64,000 bases of DNA from Prosthecodimorpha hirschii (GTDB lineage: Bacteria > Pseudomonadota > Alphaproteobacteria > Rhizobiales > Ancalomicrobiaceae), in the NCBI RefSeq assembly GCF_001305515.1, contig NZ_LJYW01000001.1:6096793-6160792 (forward strand), in the 5' to 3' direction. Shown piece by piece: positions 47,157 to 55,800 of this stretch. Within the stretch, counting starts at the first letter, position 1. Each line of letters begins with the position of its first letter. Below the pieces are notes generated by a model, which saw nothing but the letters and a program-made list of their open reading frames with translations, made no database searches and was not told the origin of the DNA. A program made the translations under genes and the position numbers.

Positions 47157-48176
47157 ATGCTGTGTCCGGAATGCTTTACGGTCCTGCCCGATCCGACGTC
47201 GGAGGCCTGCCCGCGCTGCGCCGCCGCCTTGTGGCGCGTCGCCGGCCTCGGAGCCCGCCAGTCGCGCGCCCGGCGCACGGACGGGCTGATCGCCGCCAAG
47301 GCGCCGCCGCGCGACACGCCGGTGGCGACGCCGGTGGCCGGCAACGCGCCGCCGAGCGTCGACCTCAGGCCCTATTGCTCGCCGGTCGAGGACCAGCAGT
47401 CGCTCGGCAGCTGCGCCTCCTGCGCGGTGGTCGGTGCGCTCGAATTCCTGCAGATCAAGCAGGGCAAGCCGCCGGTCGACCGCAGCCGGCTGTTCGTCTA
47501 TTTCAACGCCCGCAAGCTGCGCAACGCCGTCGGCGAGGACAGCGGCAACACGACCGCCGAGGTGATCGCCTCCGTGGTCGCGTTCGGCGTGCCGCCCGAG
47601 CAGGAATGGCCGTACCGGATCGAGGATTTCAACCGCGAGCCGCCGCGCCGGGTCTATGATTCGGCCTGGACCGCGCAGGGCCACGACTTCGCCCGGGTGG
47701 TCGGCGCCGACGGCGTGATCGGCGCGCTCGCCCAGGGCCTGCCGGTGTCGCTCGCCATCAACCTGCCGCAGCGCTGCTACGAGGAGGCCGCGCGCACCGG
47801 CCGCTTCCCGGACCCGCGCGGCGACGAGAATCTCGATCCGTCGACCGCCGAGAGCGGCCATTGCATGCTGATCGTCGGCTACGACCGCAACCGCGGCACC
47901 TTCCTGATCCGCAACAGCTGGGGGGCGAAATGGGGGCAGGGCGGCTATGCCGAGATGCCGATCCGGCTCGCCGAGCAGCAGGGGTTCCTCGCCGACAGCT
48001 GGATCGTCGGCCATCTCGACCGCAATCCGAGCTTCCATCTGGTGCCGCCGCCGGCCCATGGCGCGGCTGCCGCGACCGGCCCCGGCATCGCCGAGATGCG
48101 CGACCGCCTGCGTGCCGAGATCAGCCGCGACGTGCGCGACGCGGTGCGCCGGATCAAGGACAATTTCCAGCTCTGA
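47157..48176 (+). CDS. Papain-like (C1) cysteine protease with N-terminal zinc ribbon
   Basis: A 339-residue protein without a signal peptide, so probably cytoplasmic. A zinc ribbon opens it (C3-x2-C6-x11-C18-x2-C21). The C1A peptidase domain covers about residues 65-300: VDLRPYCSPVEDQQSLGSCASC with catalytic Cys89 and oxyanion Gln, His235 in SGHCMLIVGYD, and Asn253 in LIRNSWGAKWGQGGY. No propeptide is obvious; the 40-residue linker after the ribbon is short. The C-terminal helix (MRDRLRAEISRDVRDAVRRIKDNF) may bind a partner. The ATG has GGAGG 5 bases upstream. It lies 96 bases after the kinase gene. Cytoplasmic papain-type proteases are unusual in alphaproteobacteria. Confidence 0.9.
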   Translation: MLCPECFTVLPDPTSEACPRCAAALWRVAGLGARQSRARRTDGLIAAKAPPRDTPVATPVAGNAPPSVDLRPYCSPVEDQQSLGSCASCAVVGALEFLQIKQGKPPVDRSRLFVYFNARKLRNAVGEDSGNTTAEVIASVVAFGVPPEQEWPYRIEDFNREPPRRVYDSAWTAQGHDFARVVGADGVIGALAQGLPVSLAINLPQRCYEEAARTGRFPDPRGDENLDPSTAESGHCMLIVGYDRNRGTFLIRNSWGAKWGQGGYAEMPIRLAEQQGFLADSWIVGHLDRNPSFHLVPPPAHGAAAATGPGIAEMRDRLRAEISRDVRDAVRRIKDNFQL

Positions 48177-48329
48177 CGGTTGCGGCCGGGGCCCCGGCGC
48201 GCCCGGTGCCGACCATCGGTCGCGCGGCCGTTCACGCGCAATTCATCTCCGGTCAGAAGAGTTCAGCGGCCAGCCTCCCGGCATCGTGGCATTCTGATGC
48301 CGTAACGTCGGCCTGGGAGAGCCACCCGG

Positions 48330-48890
48330 ATGTCGGTCTCGGAAATTCACCTGAAAGATCTGATGACGCGGAGCATGGCCGGCGACGAAGCCGCGTACCG
48401 CCTGCTCCTCGAAGATGTCGCGCGACTGGTGCGGGGCCATGTCGGCCGGCTTCTGTCGCGGGCGCGCGCCGCCAACACGGCCGATGTCGAGGACATCGTC
48501 CAGGACGTGCTGATCGCGGTTCATACCCGCCGGCACACCTACGATCCCGGCTATCCGGTTGGTGCCTGGATCCACGCCATTTCCCGCCACAAGGTGATCG
48601 ACCATCTGCGTGCCCGGACGCGGGCCGGCACGAGCCTGCCGATCGACGACTTGGAAGACCTTCTGCCGGCGCCGGAAGAGGCCGCCGACGCGGTCTGGGA
48701 CGTGGCGCGGGTTCTGGAGCGGCTGCCGCCGGCCTTGCGCAGGCCCTTCGCGGCGGTCAAGCTGGAAGGCCGGTCGATTGCCGAAGCCGCGCGGACCGCG
48801 GGCATGTCGGAGACGGCGCTGAAGGTCGCGATCCATCGCGGCATGAAGCGGCTGAGCCTGATTTTCGGCACCGATCGAGGGCGGGCCTGA
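48330..48890 (+). CDS. ECF-family RNA polymerase sigma factor
   Basis: A 186-residue sigma-70-family factor with region 2 (DVEDIVQDVLIAVHTRRHTYDPGYPVGAWIHAISRHKVIDHLRAR, about residues 52-96) and region 4 (LERLPPALRRPFAAVKLEGRSIAEAARTAGMSETALKVAIHRGMKRL). The YDPGYPVGAWIHAI pattern and the following NrsF gene place it with the SigF/NrsF (ECF16-like) group, which in Caulobacter responds to oxidants and metals. Some membership detail is from memory. It is separated by 153 bases from the protease gene, so co-regulation with the upstream cluster is possible but not shown. Confidence 0.9.
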   Translation: MSVSEIHLKDLMTRSMAGDEAAYRLLLEDVARLVRGHVGRLLSRARAANTADVEDIVQDVLIAVHTRRHTYDPGYPVGAWIHAISRHKVIDHLRARTRAGTSLPIDDLEDLLPAPEEAADAVWDVARVLERLPPALRRPFAAVKLEGRSIAEAARTAGMSETALKVAIHRGMKRLSLIFGTDRGRA

Positions 48891-48898
48891 ACGCCGAC

Positions 48899-48926
48899 GT
48901 AACCAGACGGTCGTGACGCCCGTATT
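48899..48926 (+). promoter_or_regulatory. SigF-type ECF promoter motif upstream of nrsF
   Basis: GTAACC (48899-48904) is followed after exactly 16 bases by CGTATT (48921-48926). As I recall, promoters of the Caulobacter SigF regulon carry GTAACC-N16-CGAA, so this is a one-mismatch match in the space between the sigma and anti-sigma genes. A transcript from here would start about 130 bases before the NrsF start codon. Confidence 0.4.
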
Positions 48927-49061
48927 CCCTGTCGGGCGGCGCGGCGGCCGCTCCGGGGGATCGGGTCAGACCGGTCTGCCCGGGGGGGCCCGTCCGAGCG
49001 GTACCGACCGGTGGGGCCGCGGATGGGATCTGCCCCATAAGGACCGAACGAGGCGTTGGCT

Positions 49062-49703
49062 TTGCAGACCGAGGACCTGATCGCGCGACTGGCGGCCGAT
49101 GCCCGGCCGGTCGACACCCACCGCATCCTGCGCACGACGCTGATCGCCTCCATCCTTGGGCTCGCCGCCGCGATCATGCTGGTGGTCGAGACCATCGGCA
49201 TGCGCCGGGACTGGGCGACGGCCTGGGGCGATCCGCGGGTCCTGGCGAAGATCCTGTTCGTCCTGGCGGCGACGGCGGCTTCGGCGCTGGCCTTCCTGCG
49301 CCTCGCCCGGCCGGGACGGACGCTGAAGCCGCTGATCGGCCTCCTGGCGCTGCCCTTTGCCGGCATCGCGGCGCTCGCCTCGGTCGAACTCGGCATGGCC
49401 GGCCCGCAGGACATGCCGGCGCTGGTCTTCGGATCGAGCTGGACCTTCTGCCTCGCCTTTCTGCCGCTCTACGCGATCGTGCCCTTCGTGGCGCTGGTCA
49501 TGGTCCTGCGCGCCTCGGCGCCGACCGATCTCACGGGGGCCGGTTTCGCCGCGGGCCTCTTCGCCGGCAGCCTCGCGTCGATCGCCTATGCGGTCCACTG
49601 CACCGAGGATGCCATGGCCTTCGTGGCGGCCTGGTATGCCGGCGCGATCCTGATCGTCGGCCTCGCCGGCGCGCTGCTCGCCCCCCGTCTGGTGCGCTGG
49701 TGA
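49062..49703 (+). CDS. nrsF: NrsF-family membrane anti-sigma factor (DUF1109)
   Basis: A 213-residue inner-membrane protein with about six hydrophobic segments and a short cytoplasmic N-terminus (QTEDLIARLAADARPVDTHR), the pattern of NrsF (DUF1109) anti-sigma factors that hold the paired ECF sigma factor at the membrane. A conserved YAVHCTEDAM segment near residue 175 carries Cys and His that may sense metal or oxidant. The start is a TTG at 49062, preferred over the TTG at 49056 because it gives the family-like M-x-T-[ED]-D-L-I start and puts GAGG at proper spacing. Pairs with the sigma factor just upstream. Confidence 0.85.
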   Translation: MQTEDLIARLAADARPVDTHRILRTTLIASILGLAAAIMLVVETIGMRRDWATAWGDPRVLAKILFVLAATAASALAFLRLARPGRTLKPLIGLLALPFAGIAALASVELGMAGPQDMPALVFGSSWTFCLAFLPLYAIVPFVALVMVLRASAPTDLTGAGFAAGLFAGSLASIAYAVHCTEDAMAFVAAWYAGAILIVGLAGALLAPRLVRW

Positions 49704-50002
49704 CGGCGCCGACCCGCCGTCGCAACGGCTGTCGCGGATGCGCCACCGGGTGACGGGCGCAGCACAGTCACCGACCCCGGCCGAGGCCTAACCTCCCGAC
49801 GGTGCGGCCGGACTGTCCGGACGCGCCGGGGCGGTCGCGCCGTCGCGCACGACGCCGCGGAGCCTTCGTGCGGCGGGTCGATCGGCGACCGGGCGCACGA
49901 CGGGGCTCCCGACTGAACAAGGCAAGCGTGCCGGGTCCGATCCGGACCGAGCGCGCTCAGGGACAAGCGGGCGGGTCGAGGCCGATCCTGGGAGGGTTCA
50001 CG

Positions 50003-51550
50003 ATGAATGACATGCCGGAAGCCGGTGGCCGCGAACAGCGTCGTGGCCGCGAGGCGCGACGCGCTGCCCGGTCCGCGCGGTCCGCCGTGTCGGTCCCCTA
50101 CATCACCCGCAACCTGCCGATCACCGAGGTGCTCTCCGAGGAGGGGCTGTCGATCATCGAGCACAATGCCGAGACCCTGATGGAGGAGATCGGCATCGAG
50201 TTCCGCGACTACCCGTCGGCGCTGGAGCGCCTGCGCGGCGCGGGCTGCGACGTGCGCGGCGAGCGGGTGCATTTCCCGCGCGGGCTCGCCCGGCAGCTCG
50301 TCGCCACCGTGCCGTCCGACTATGTCCAGCATGCGCGCAATCCCCAGCGCAGCGTCCATATCGGCGGCCGCGACACGGTCTTCGCGCCGGTTTACGGCTC
50401 GCCCTTCGTGCACGATCTCGACCAGGGTCGCCGCTACGGCACGATCGAGGATTTCCGCAACTTCGTGAAGCTCGCCTACCAGAGCCCCTACATGCACCAT
50501 TCCGGCGGCACGGTCTGCGAGCCGGTCGACCTGCCGGTCAACAAGCGCCATCTGGACATGGTCTATGCCCATATGCGCTATTCCGACAAACCCTTCATGG
50601 GTTCGGTGACGCATCCGGACCGGGCGCAGGACACGGTCTCGATGGCCGAAATCCTGTTCGGCAAGGACTTCATCCAGTCGAACACGGTGGTGACCTCGCT
50701 CATCAACGCCAATTCGCCGATGGTCTGGGACGCGACCATGCTGGGCGCGGCCGAGGTCTATGCGCGCAACAACCAGGCCTGCATCATCACGCCCTTCATC
50801 CTCTCGGGCGCCATGAGCCCGGTGACGGTCGCCGGCACGCTGACCCAGGTGCTGGCCGAGGTGCTCGCCGGTGTCAGCTTCCTGCAGCTCGTCCGGCCCG
50901 GCGCGCCGGCCATCTTCGGCACCTTCGTCTCGACGCTGTCGATGCAATCGGGGGCGCCGACCTTCGGCACTCCGGAGGCCGCGCTGGCCATCTACGGCGC
51001 CGCCCAGCTCGCCCGCCGCTACCGGATGCCGTTCCGCACCGGCGGCTCGCTCTGCGCCTCCAAGGTGCCGGACGCGCAGGCGGCCTACGAGAGCGCCCAG
51101 ACGCTGATCCCGACCGTCCATGCCGGCGCCAATTTCGTGCTCCATGCCGCCGGCTGGATGGAGGGCGGGCTCGCCTCCTCCTACGAGAAGTTCGTCATGG
51201 ACTGCGACCAGCTCGGCATGATGCATGTGCTGGCGCGCGGCATCGACCTGTCGGAGAACGGGCAGGGCATGGCGGCCTTCCGCGAAGTGCCGCCCGGCGG
51301 CCATTTCCTCGGCTGCGGCCACACCCAGGCCAATTTCGAGACCGCCTTCTACCGCTCCTCGGTCGCCGACAACAATTCGGTCGAGCAGTGGATGGCCGAA
51401 GGCTCGAAGGACGCGGCCCAGCGCGCCAACGGCCTCTGGAAGAAGATGCTCGCCGACTATGTCGCTCCCGACATCGACCCCGGCATCGACGAGGCGCTGA
51501 ACGACTTCATGGCCCGCCGCAAGGCCTCCATGCCCGACGCGACGCATTGA
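50003..51550 (+). CDS. MttB-family (trimethylamine methyltransferase-like) protein, non-pyrrolysine
   Basis: A 515-residue member of the trimethylamine methyltransferase (MttB) superfamily. Typical text is LSIIEHNAETLMEEIGIEFRDYP, SPFVHDLDQGRRYGTIEDF, TPFILSGAMSPVTVAGTLTQVLAEVLAG and GHTQANFETAFYRS. The reading frame has no internal amber codon, so this is the pyrrolysine-free branch, whose known members demethylate quaternary amines such as glycine betaine with a corrinoid protein. No corrinoid protein or reactivase gene is visible nearby. The first 30 residues are Arg-rich and may be disordered. GGGAGGG lies upstream of the ATG. The 299 bases before it hold no recognised feature. Confidence 0.9.
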   Translation: MNDMPEAGGREQRRGREARRAARSARSAVSVPYITRNLPITEVLSEEGLSIIEHNAETLMEEIGIEFRDYPSALERLRGAGCDVRGERVHFPRGLARQLVATVPSDYVQHARNPQRSVHIGGRDTVFAPVYGSPFVHDLDQGRRYGTIEDFRNFVKLAYQSPYMHHSGGTVCEPVDLPVNKRHLDMVYAHMRYSDKPFMGSVTHPDRAQDTVSMAEILFGKDFIQSNTVVTSLINANSPMVWDATMLGAAEVYARNNQACIITPFILSGAMSPVTVAGTLTQVLAEVLAGVSFLQLVRPGAPAIFGTFVSTLSMQSGAPTFGTPEAALAIYGAAQLARRYRMPFRTGGSLCASKVPDAQAAYESAQTLIPTVHAGANFVLHAAGWMEGGLASSYEKFVMDCDQLGMMHVLARGIDLSENGQGMAAFREVPPGGHFLGCGHTQANFETAFYRSSVADNNSVEQWMAEGSKDAAQRANGLWKKMLADYVAPDIDPGIDEALNDFMARRKASMPDATH

Positions 51551-51637
51551 GCCGGCCGGGACGGTCCGCGACCGGAACGGCAAGCCTTCCCATGCGGTGT
51601 CCGATCGCCTAGATCCAGGCGATCGGAGGAGTGTTCC

Positions 51638-53062
51638 ATGGTTCGTGCCGGTTCGTTCGTTGCTGCCCTGATGCTTGCCGTTGCCGTGGCGGGACCCGCC
51701 CAGGCGCAGACCCGGGTCGCCCCGGACAGCAACCGGGTCGCCCCGGACAGCAAGGCGCAGGTGCAGCTGTCCTTCGCGCCGATCGTCAAACGCGTCGCGC
51801 CGGCCGTCGTCAACGTCTATGCCCAGCGCACCCTGCGCCAGCAGGGCGGATCGCCGATGTTCGACGACCCGCTGTTCCGGCGCTTCTTCGGCGACGGGCC
51901 GCTCGGCATGCCCAAGGACCGGGTCGAATCCTCGCTCGGCTCGGGCGTGATCATCGACCGCTCCGGCCTGGTGGTGACCAACCATCACGTCATCAAGGAC
52001 GCCACCGAGGTCAAGATCGCGCTTTCCGACAAGCGCGAGTTCGAGGCCGACGTGGTGCTGAAGGACGACCGCACCGACCTCGCCGTGCTGCGCATCAAGG
52101 AGAAGGGCGACTATCCCTTCGCCGAGTTCGGCGACAGCGACCAGATCGAGGTCGGCGACCTCGTGCTGGCGATCGGCAATCCGTTCGGCGTCGGCCAGAC
52201 GGTGACGCAGGGCATCGTCTCCGCGCTCGCCCGCACCCAGGTCGGCGTCTCCGACTACCGCTTCTTCATCCAGACCGACGCGGCGATCAATCCGGGCAAT
52301 TCGGGCGGCGCGCTGGTCGACATGGAAGGCCGCCTGGTCGGCGTGCCGACCGCGATCTACTCGCGCTCCGGCGGCTCGATCGGCATCGGCTTCGCGATCC
52401 CGGGCGCGATGGTCAAGTTCGTCGCCGAACAGGCGAAATCCGGCGGCGGCCTGCGCCGGCCGTGGTTCGGCGCGACCTTGCAGAACGTCACGCCCGATAT
52501 GGCCGAGGCGCTCGGCATCAAGCGTCCGGTCGGCACGCTGGTCGCCGGGATGTCGGCGAACGGGCCGGCCGCGCGGGCGGGCCTGAAGGTCGGCGATCTC
52601 CTGGTGGCGATCGACGGCTTCGAGATCGACGATCTCGACGGCTTCGGCTACCGCTATTCGACGCGGCCGATCGGCGGATCGGCGAAGCTGTCGATCATCC
52701 GCCAGGGCAAGCCGATGACCGTCGAGGTCGGCCTCGTCGCCGCGCCGGAGACGGTGCCGCGCGACGAGCGCATGATCCGCGCCATCTCGCCGTTCCAGGG
52801 CGCGGTGGTGGCCAACCTGTCGCCGGCCGTGGCGGAGGAATTGCGCGTCCCCAACGCGCTCGAAGGCGTCGTCGTCAAGTCGGTCGAGACCGGCGCGCTG
52901 GCCGGCCGCTTCGTGCAGAAGGGCGACGTGATCCTTGAGGTCAACGGCACCAAGATCGACACCACGAAGACGCTCGAGAAGGTCACCCAGTCGGACCCGG
53001 GCTCCTGGCGGGTCGCCGTCCAGCGCGGCGGCGAGGTCGTCCGCTTCGCGGTGCGCAGCTGA
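51638..53062 (+). CDS. Do-family periplasmic serine protease (DegP/HtrA)
   Basis: A 474-residue exported protease-chaperone. A signal peptide (FVAALMLAVAVAGPAQAQ) is followed by a duplicated RVAPDS unit. The trypsin-like domain has the triad His117 (VVTNHHVIKDA), Asp147 (RTDLAVLRI) and Ser222 (NPGNSGGALVD). Two PDZ domains follow (about 275-370 and 380-470), the usual DegP/DegQ layout. It degrades or refolds damaged envelope proteins. It is followed after 27 bases by rarA on the same strand, a neighbourhood common in rhizobial genomes. Whether it is DegP or DegQ cannot be told. Confidence 0.94.
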   Translation: MVRAGSFVAALMLAVAVAGPAQAQTRVAPDSNRVAPDSKAQVQLSFAPIVKRVAPAVVNVYAQRTLRQQGGSPMFDDPLFRRFFGDGPLGMPKDRVESSLGSGVIIDRSGLVVTNHHVIKDATEVKIALSDKREFEADVVLKDDRTDLAVLRIKEKGDYPFAEFGDSDQIEVGDLVLAIGNPFGVGQTVTQGIVSALARTQVGVSDYRFFIQTDAAINPGNSGGALVDMEGRLVGVPTAIYSRSGGSIGIGFAIPGAMVKFVAEQAKSGGGLRRPWFGATLQNVTPDMAEALGIKRPVGTLVAGMSANGPAARAGLKVGDLLVAIDGFEIDDLDGFGYRYSTRPIGGSAKLSIIRQGKPMTVEVGLVAAPETVPRDERMIRAISPFQGAVVANLSPAVAEELRVPNALEGVVVKSVETGALAGRFVQKGDVILEVNGTKIDTTKTLEKVTQSDPGSWRVAVQRGGEVVRFAVRS

Positions 53063-53089
53063 GGGGCGGCCCCTCGGCCGGAGGCGGTG

Positions 53090-54400
53090 ATGGCGGATCT
53101 GTTCAGTTCGGCCGGTCTCGACAGGGCGGCGGTGCGCCCGCTGGCCGACCGGCTCCGGCCGGTGCGGCTCGCCGACGTGGTCGGGCAGGACCATCTGGTC
53201 GGCCCCGACGGCACGATCACGCGCATGCTGCGCTCGGGCTCGCTCGGCAGCCTGATCTTCTGGGGGCCGCCGGGGACCGGCAAGACGACCGTCGCCCGGC
53301 TGCTGGCCGGCGAGACCAAGCTGCATTTCGAGCAGATCTCGGCGATCTTTTCCGGCGTCGCGGACCTCAAGAAGGTGTTCGAGGCGGCGCGCGGGCGCCG
53401 GCTCGCCGGGCAGGGCACGCTGCTCTTCGTCGACGAGATCCATCGCTTCAACCGCGCCCAGCAGGACGGCTTCCTGCCGGTGATGGAGGACGGCACCATC
53501 GTGCTGGTCGGCGCGACGACCGAGAATCCGTCCTTCGAGCTCAATGCGGCGCTGCTCTCCCGCGCCCATGTGCTGGTCTTCAAGGCCCATGACGAAGCCG
53601 CGATCGGCCGGCTCCTGGAGCGCGCCGAGACCGAGCTCGGCCGGCCGCTGCCGCTCGACACGGAAGCGCGCGGCGTCCTGATCCGCATGGCCGACGGCGA
53701 CGGCCGGGCCGCCATCACGCTGGCCGAGGATGTGGCGCGGGCCGCCGGACCCGGCGAGGTGTTCGATGCCGCGACCCTGCAGGCGGTCGTGCAGCGGCGC
53801 GCGCCGATCTACGACAAGGGCCAGGACGGCCACTACAACCTGATCTCCGCGCTGCACAAGTCGGTGCGCGGCTCCGATCCCGACGCCGCGCTCTACTATC
53901 TCGCCCGCATGGTCGATGCCGGCGAGGATCCGCTGTTCATCGCGCGGCGCGTGGTCCGGATGGCCGTCGAGGATATCGGGCTGGCCGACCCGCAGGCGCT
54001 GGTCGTCGCCAATGCGGCCAAGGACGCCTACGACTTTCTCGGCTCGCCGGAGGGCGAACTGGCCATCGCCCAGGCGGTCGTCTATGTCGCCACCGCGCCG
54101 AAGTCGAATGCGGTCTATACCGCCTGGAAGGCGGCCCGGCGCGCGGCCGAGGAGGGCGGCTCGCTGGTGCCGCCGAAGCATATCCTGAACGCGCCGACCA
54201 AGCTGATGGGCCGGGAAGGCTACGGCGCCGGCTACCAGTACGACCACGACCAGCCCGACGCCTTCTCGGGCCAGGACTATTTCCCCGAAAAGCTCGGCCG
54301 GCGCAGCTTCTATGAGCCGGTCGAGCGTGGCTTCGAGCGCGACATCCGCAAGCGGTTGGATTGGTGGGAAAAACTTCGGCGCGAACGGCGCGGCGGTTGA
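53090..54400 (+). CDS. rarA: Replication-associated recombination protein A (AAA+ ATPase)
   Basis: A 436-residue AAA+ ATPase of the RarA/MgsA/WRNIP1 family, which acts at stalled replication forks. Motifs: RPVRLADVVGQDHLVG, Walker A FWGPPGTGKTT, Walker B LLFVDEIHRFNRAQQD, sensor ATTENPSFELNAALLSR, and the family C-terminal domain (DGHYNLISALHKSVRGSDPDAALYYLARM; VPPKHILNAPTKLM; GYQYDHD). The ATG at 53090 follows GGAGG; a GTG one codon earlier is less likely. The 121-bp repeat starts 8 bases after its stop codon. Confidence 0.95.
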   Translation: MADLFSSAGLDRAAVRPLADRLRPVRLADVVGQDHLVGPDGTITRMLRSGSLGSLIFWGPPGTGKTTVARLLAGETKLHFEQISAIFSGVADLKKVFEAARGRRLAGQGTLLFVDEIHRFNRAQQDGFLPVMEDGTIVLVGATTENPSFELNAALLSRAHVLVFKAHDEAAIGRLLERAETELGRPLPLDTEARGVLIRMADGDGRAAITLAEDVARAAGPGEVFDAATLQAVVQRRAPIYDKGQDGHYNLISALHKSVRGSDPDAALYYLARMVDAGEDPLFIARRVVRMAVEDIGLADPQALVVANAAKDAYDFLGSPEGELAIAQAVVYVATAPKSNAVYTAWKAARRAAEEGGSLVPPKHILNAPTKLMGREGYGAGYQYDHDQPDAFSGQDYFPEKLGRRSFYEPVERGFERDIRKRLDWWEKLRRERRGG

Positions 54401-54407
54401 CCCCCTC

Positions 54408-54528
54408 TCATGCCAACGGCCCGGGACGCCGACGCATCGGGCCGTCGAATCGACGCGAATTTCTCATAGGCGTCAGAGGCATGAGAAATTCGCGCATCGA
54501 ATGCCGACGATCATTCGATGACCGTCGG
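54408..54528. repeat. 121-bp triple-hairpin dispersed repeat, copy 2 (inverted)
   Basis: Near-identical reverse complement of 22804-22924, with the same three inverted repeats. It fills almost all of the gap between the convergent rarA and HD-GYP genes, ending 3 bases from the HD-GYP stop codon. As with copy 1, its position suggests it ends or blocks transcription from both sides, or that such gaps tolerate insertion. Confidence 0.85.
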
Positions 54529-54530
54529 TT

Positions 54531-55610
54531 TCAGGCGTTCATCGCCTTGACCACGTCCGCGAAGGCGCGGACCAGCGCTCCGTCCAGCTTGCCGGCCTCG
54601 GCCATCGCGACGATCCGGGCATAGGCTTCGGCGGCCGGCAGCCCCTTGCGATAGGCGCGGTCTTCGACCAGGGCGCCCATCACGTCGGCGATGGTCAGCA
54701 TGCGGGTCAGTTCCGGGATGGCATCGCCCTTGAGGCCGTCCGGATAGCCGCTGCCGTCGAGATATTCGTGGTGGTGCCGGACGAGGCTGCGGATGGCCGG
54801 CGAGACGGTCGTATGGTCGCGCAGGAAGCTGTCGCCGTAGACGGTGTGGAACTTCATCACCGCGAACTCGTCCGGGTCGAGACCGCAGGGCTTGTCCAGG
54901 ATGGCGAGCGGGATCTTGGCCTTGCCGATATCGTGCAGCAGGCCGCCGGTGGCGAGCGTCTGGATGTCGGCGGCGCGCAGGCGGCGGGCGCGGCCGAAGG
55001 CGATGGCGAGGCCGGTGACCAGAAGGCAGTGCTGGAAGGTGCCGGTGTGATGCTGGCGCACCGAGGCGAGCCAGGCGCCGACGCCCGACGACCCGATCGC
55101 CTCGACGATCCGGGTGCCGCTCTCGCGCACCGCGTCGGGATCGATCCGCCGACCGGTCAGCAGGTTCGAGAACAGCGTGTCCAGGGTGCCGGCCGCCTGG
55201 CGCGCGGTGGTCTGGACGGTAAAGGCCTTGCGTTCGGGCGCGTAGCGCGGCGTCGGCGGCGTGCCGCTGCACAGCGTGCGCACCAGGGCTTCCGCCTCAA
55301 GGCTGGTCGCGACCACATGGCTGGCTCCGATCGCCTTGGCCCGGACCTGGGCGGCGCGATTGCGGCGATCGGCGACGACGATCAGCGGCGAGACCCGGTT
55401 GGTCGCGCGCAGCAGTCGCTTCAGGCCCGCGGCCACCGCGGCGTCGCAGAGATCGACATCGATGACGGCGAGCGACCGGGGATCGTCGGAACGGCGTTCG
55501 AACTCCTCGGCTGCTGCCGTCAGACGGAGGTCGAGGTCGGGAAGGGCGTCGCGATAGGAGCGGTGGTGGCTCGGATCGGCATAGACAAGGACATAATCGT
55601 AATTTTGCAT
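54531..55610 (-). CDS. HD-GYP domain protein, probable c-di-GMP phosphodiesterase
   Basis: A 359-residue cytoplasmic protein. The N-terminal 115 residues look like a receiver-type domain (VLVYADPSHHRSYRDALPDL; SPLIVVADRRNRAAQVRAKAIGASHVVATSLE), though the acidic pocket is incomplete, so phosphorylation is doubtful. The C-terminal HD-GYP domain has HD in GGLLHDIGKAKIP and the GYP part in VRHHHEYLDGSGYPDGLKGD, both intact. Such enzymes hydrolyse cyclic di-GMP, opposing the GGDEF cyclase encoded at 8.3-9.3 kb. It is a single gene converging with rarA. Confidence 0.9.
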   Translation of the reverse strand: MQNYDYVLVYADPSHHRSYRDALPDLDLRLTAAAEEFERRSDDPRSLAVIDVDLCDAAVAAGLKRLLRATNRVSPLIVVADRRNRAAQVRAKAIGASHVVATSLEAEALVRTLCSGTPPTPRYAPERKAFTVQTTARQAAGTLDTLFSNLLTGRRIDPDAVRESGTRIVEAIGSSGVGAWLASVRQHHTGTFQHCLLVTGLAIAFGRARRLRAADIQTLATGGLLHDIGKAKIPLAILDKPCGLDPDEFAVMKFHTVYGDSFLRDHTTVSPAIRSLVRHHHEYLDGSGYPDGLKGDAIPELTRMLTIADVMGALVEDRAYRKGLPAAEAYARIVAMAEAGKLDGALVRAFADVVKAMNA

Positions 55611-55800
55611 ATTGATCCGCGACGCCGACGGTCCATGCGTTATGACAGGCTTGTGACGGTCACAAATAGGGGAGGAGTCCTAAGCATCGGGTAATCGGCC
55701 GCGATGGGGCCGGCGCCGGCTGTGTCATGGTAAAGGCGAACTCAAGCGACAGGTCCGATTCGGGACGATCGGCCCGTCCAACAAGGGCCGCCTGCCAGCC

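Noticed and set aside
43947-48059. A 4.1-kb open frame on the minus strand opposite the kinase and protease genes
   Set aside because: Same artefact: GC-rich third positions keep the opposite strand open; the plus-strand proteins have intact catalytic motifs.
48301-48326. GTAACG upstream of the sigma gene as a second SigF-type promoter
   Set aside because: The sequence 16 bases further is ACCCGG, not CGAA-like, and a start there would leave almost no leader.
55690-55800. Fluoride riboswitch upstream of crcB
   Set aside because: A GCGATGGGGCC stretch is present, but the second conserved strand and pseudoknot of the crcB motif could not be found.
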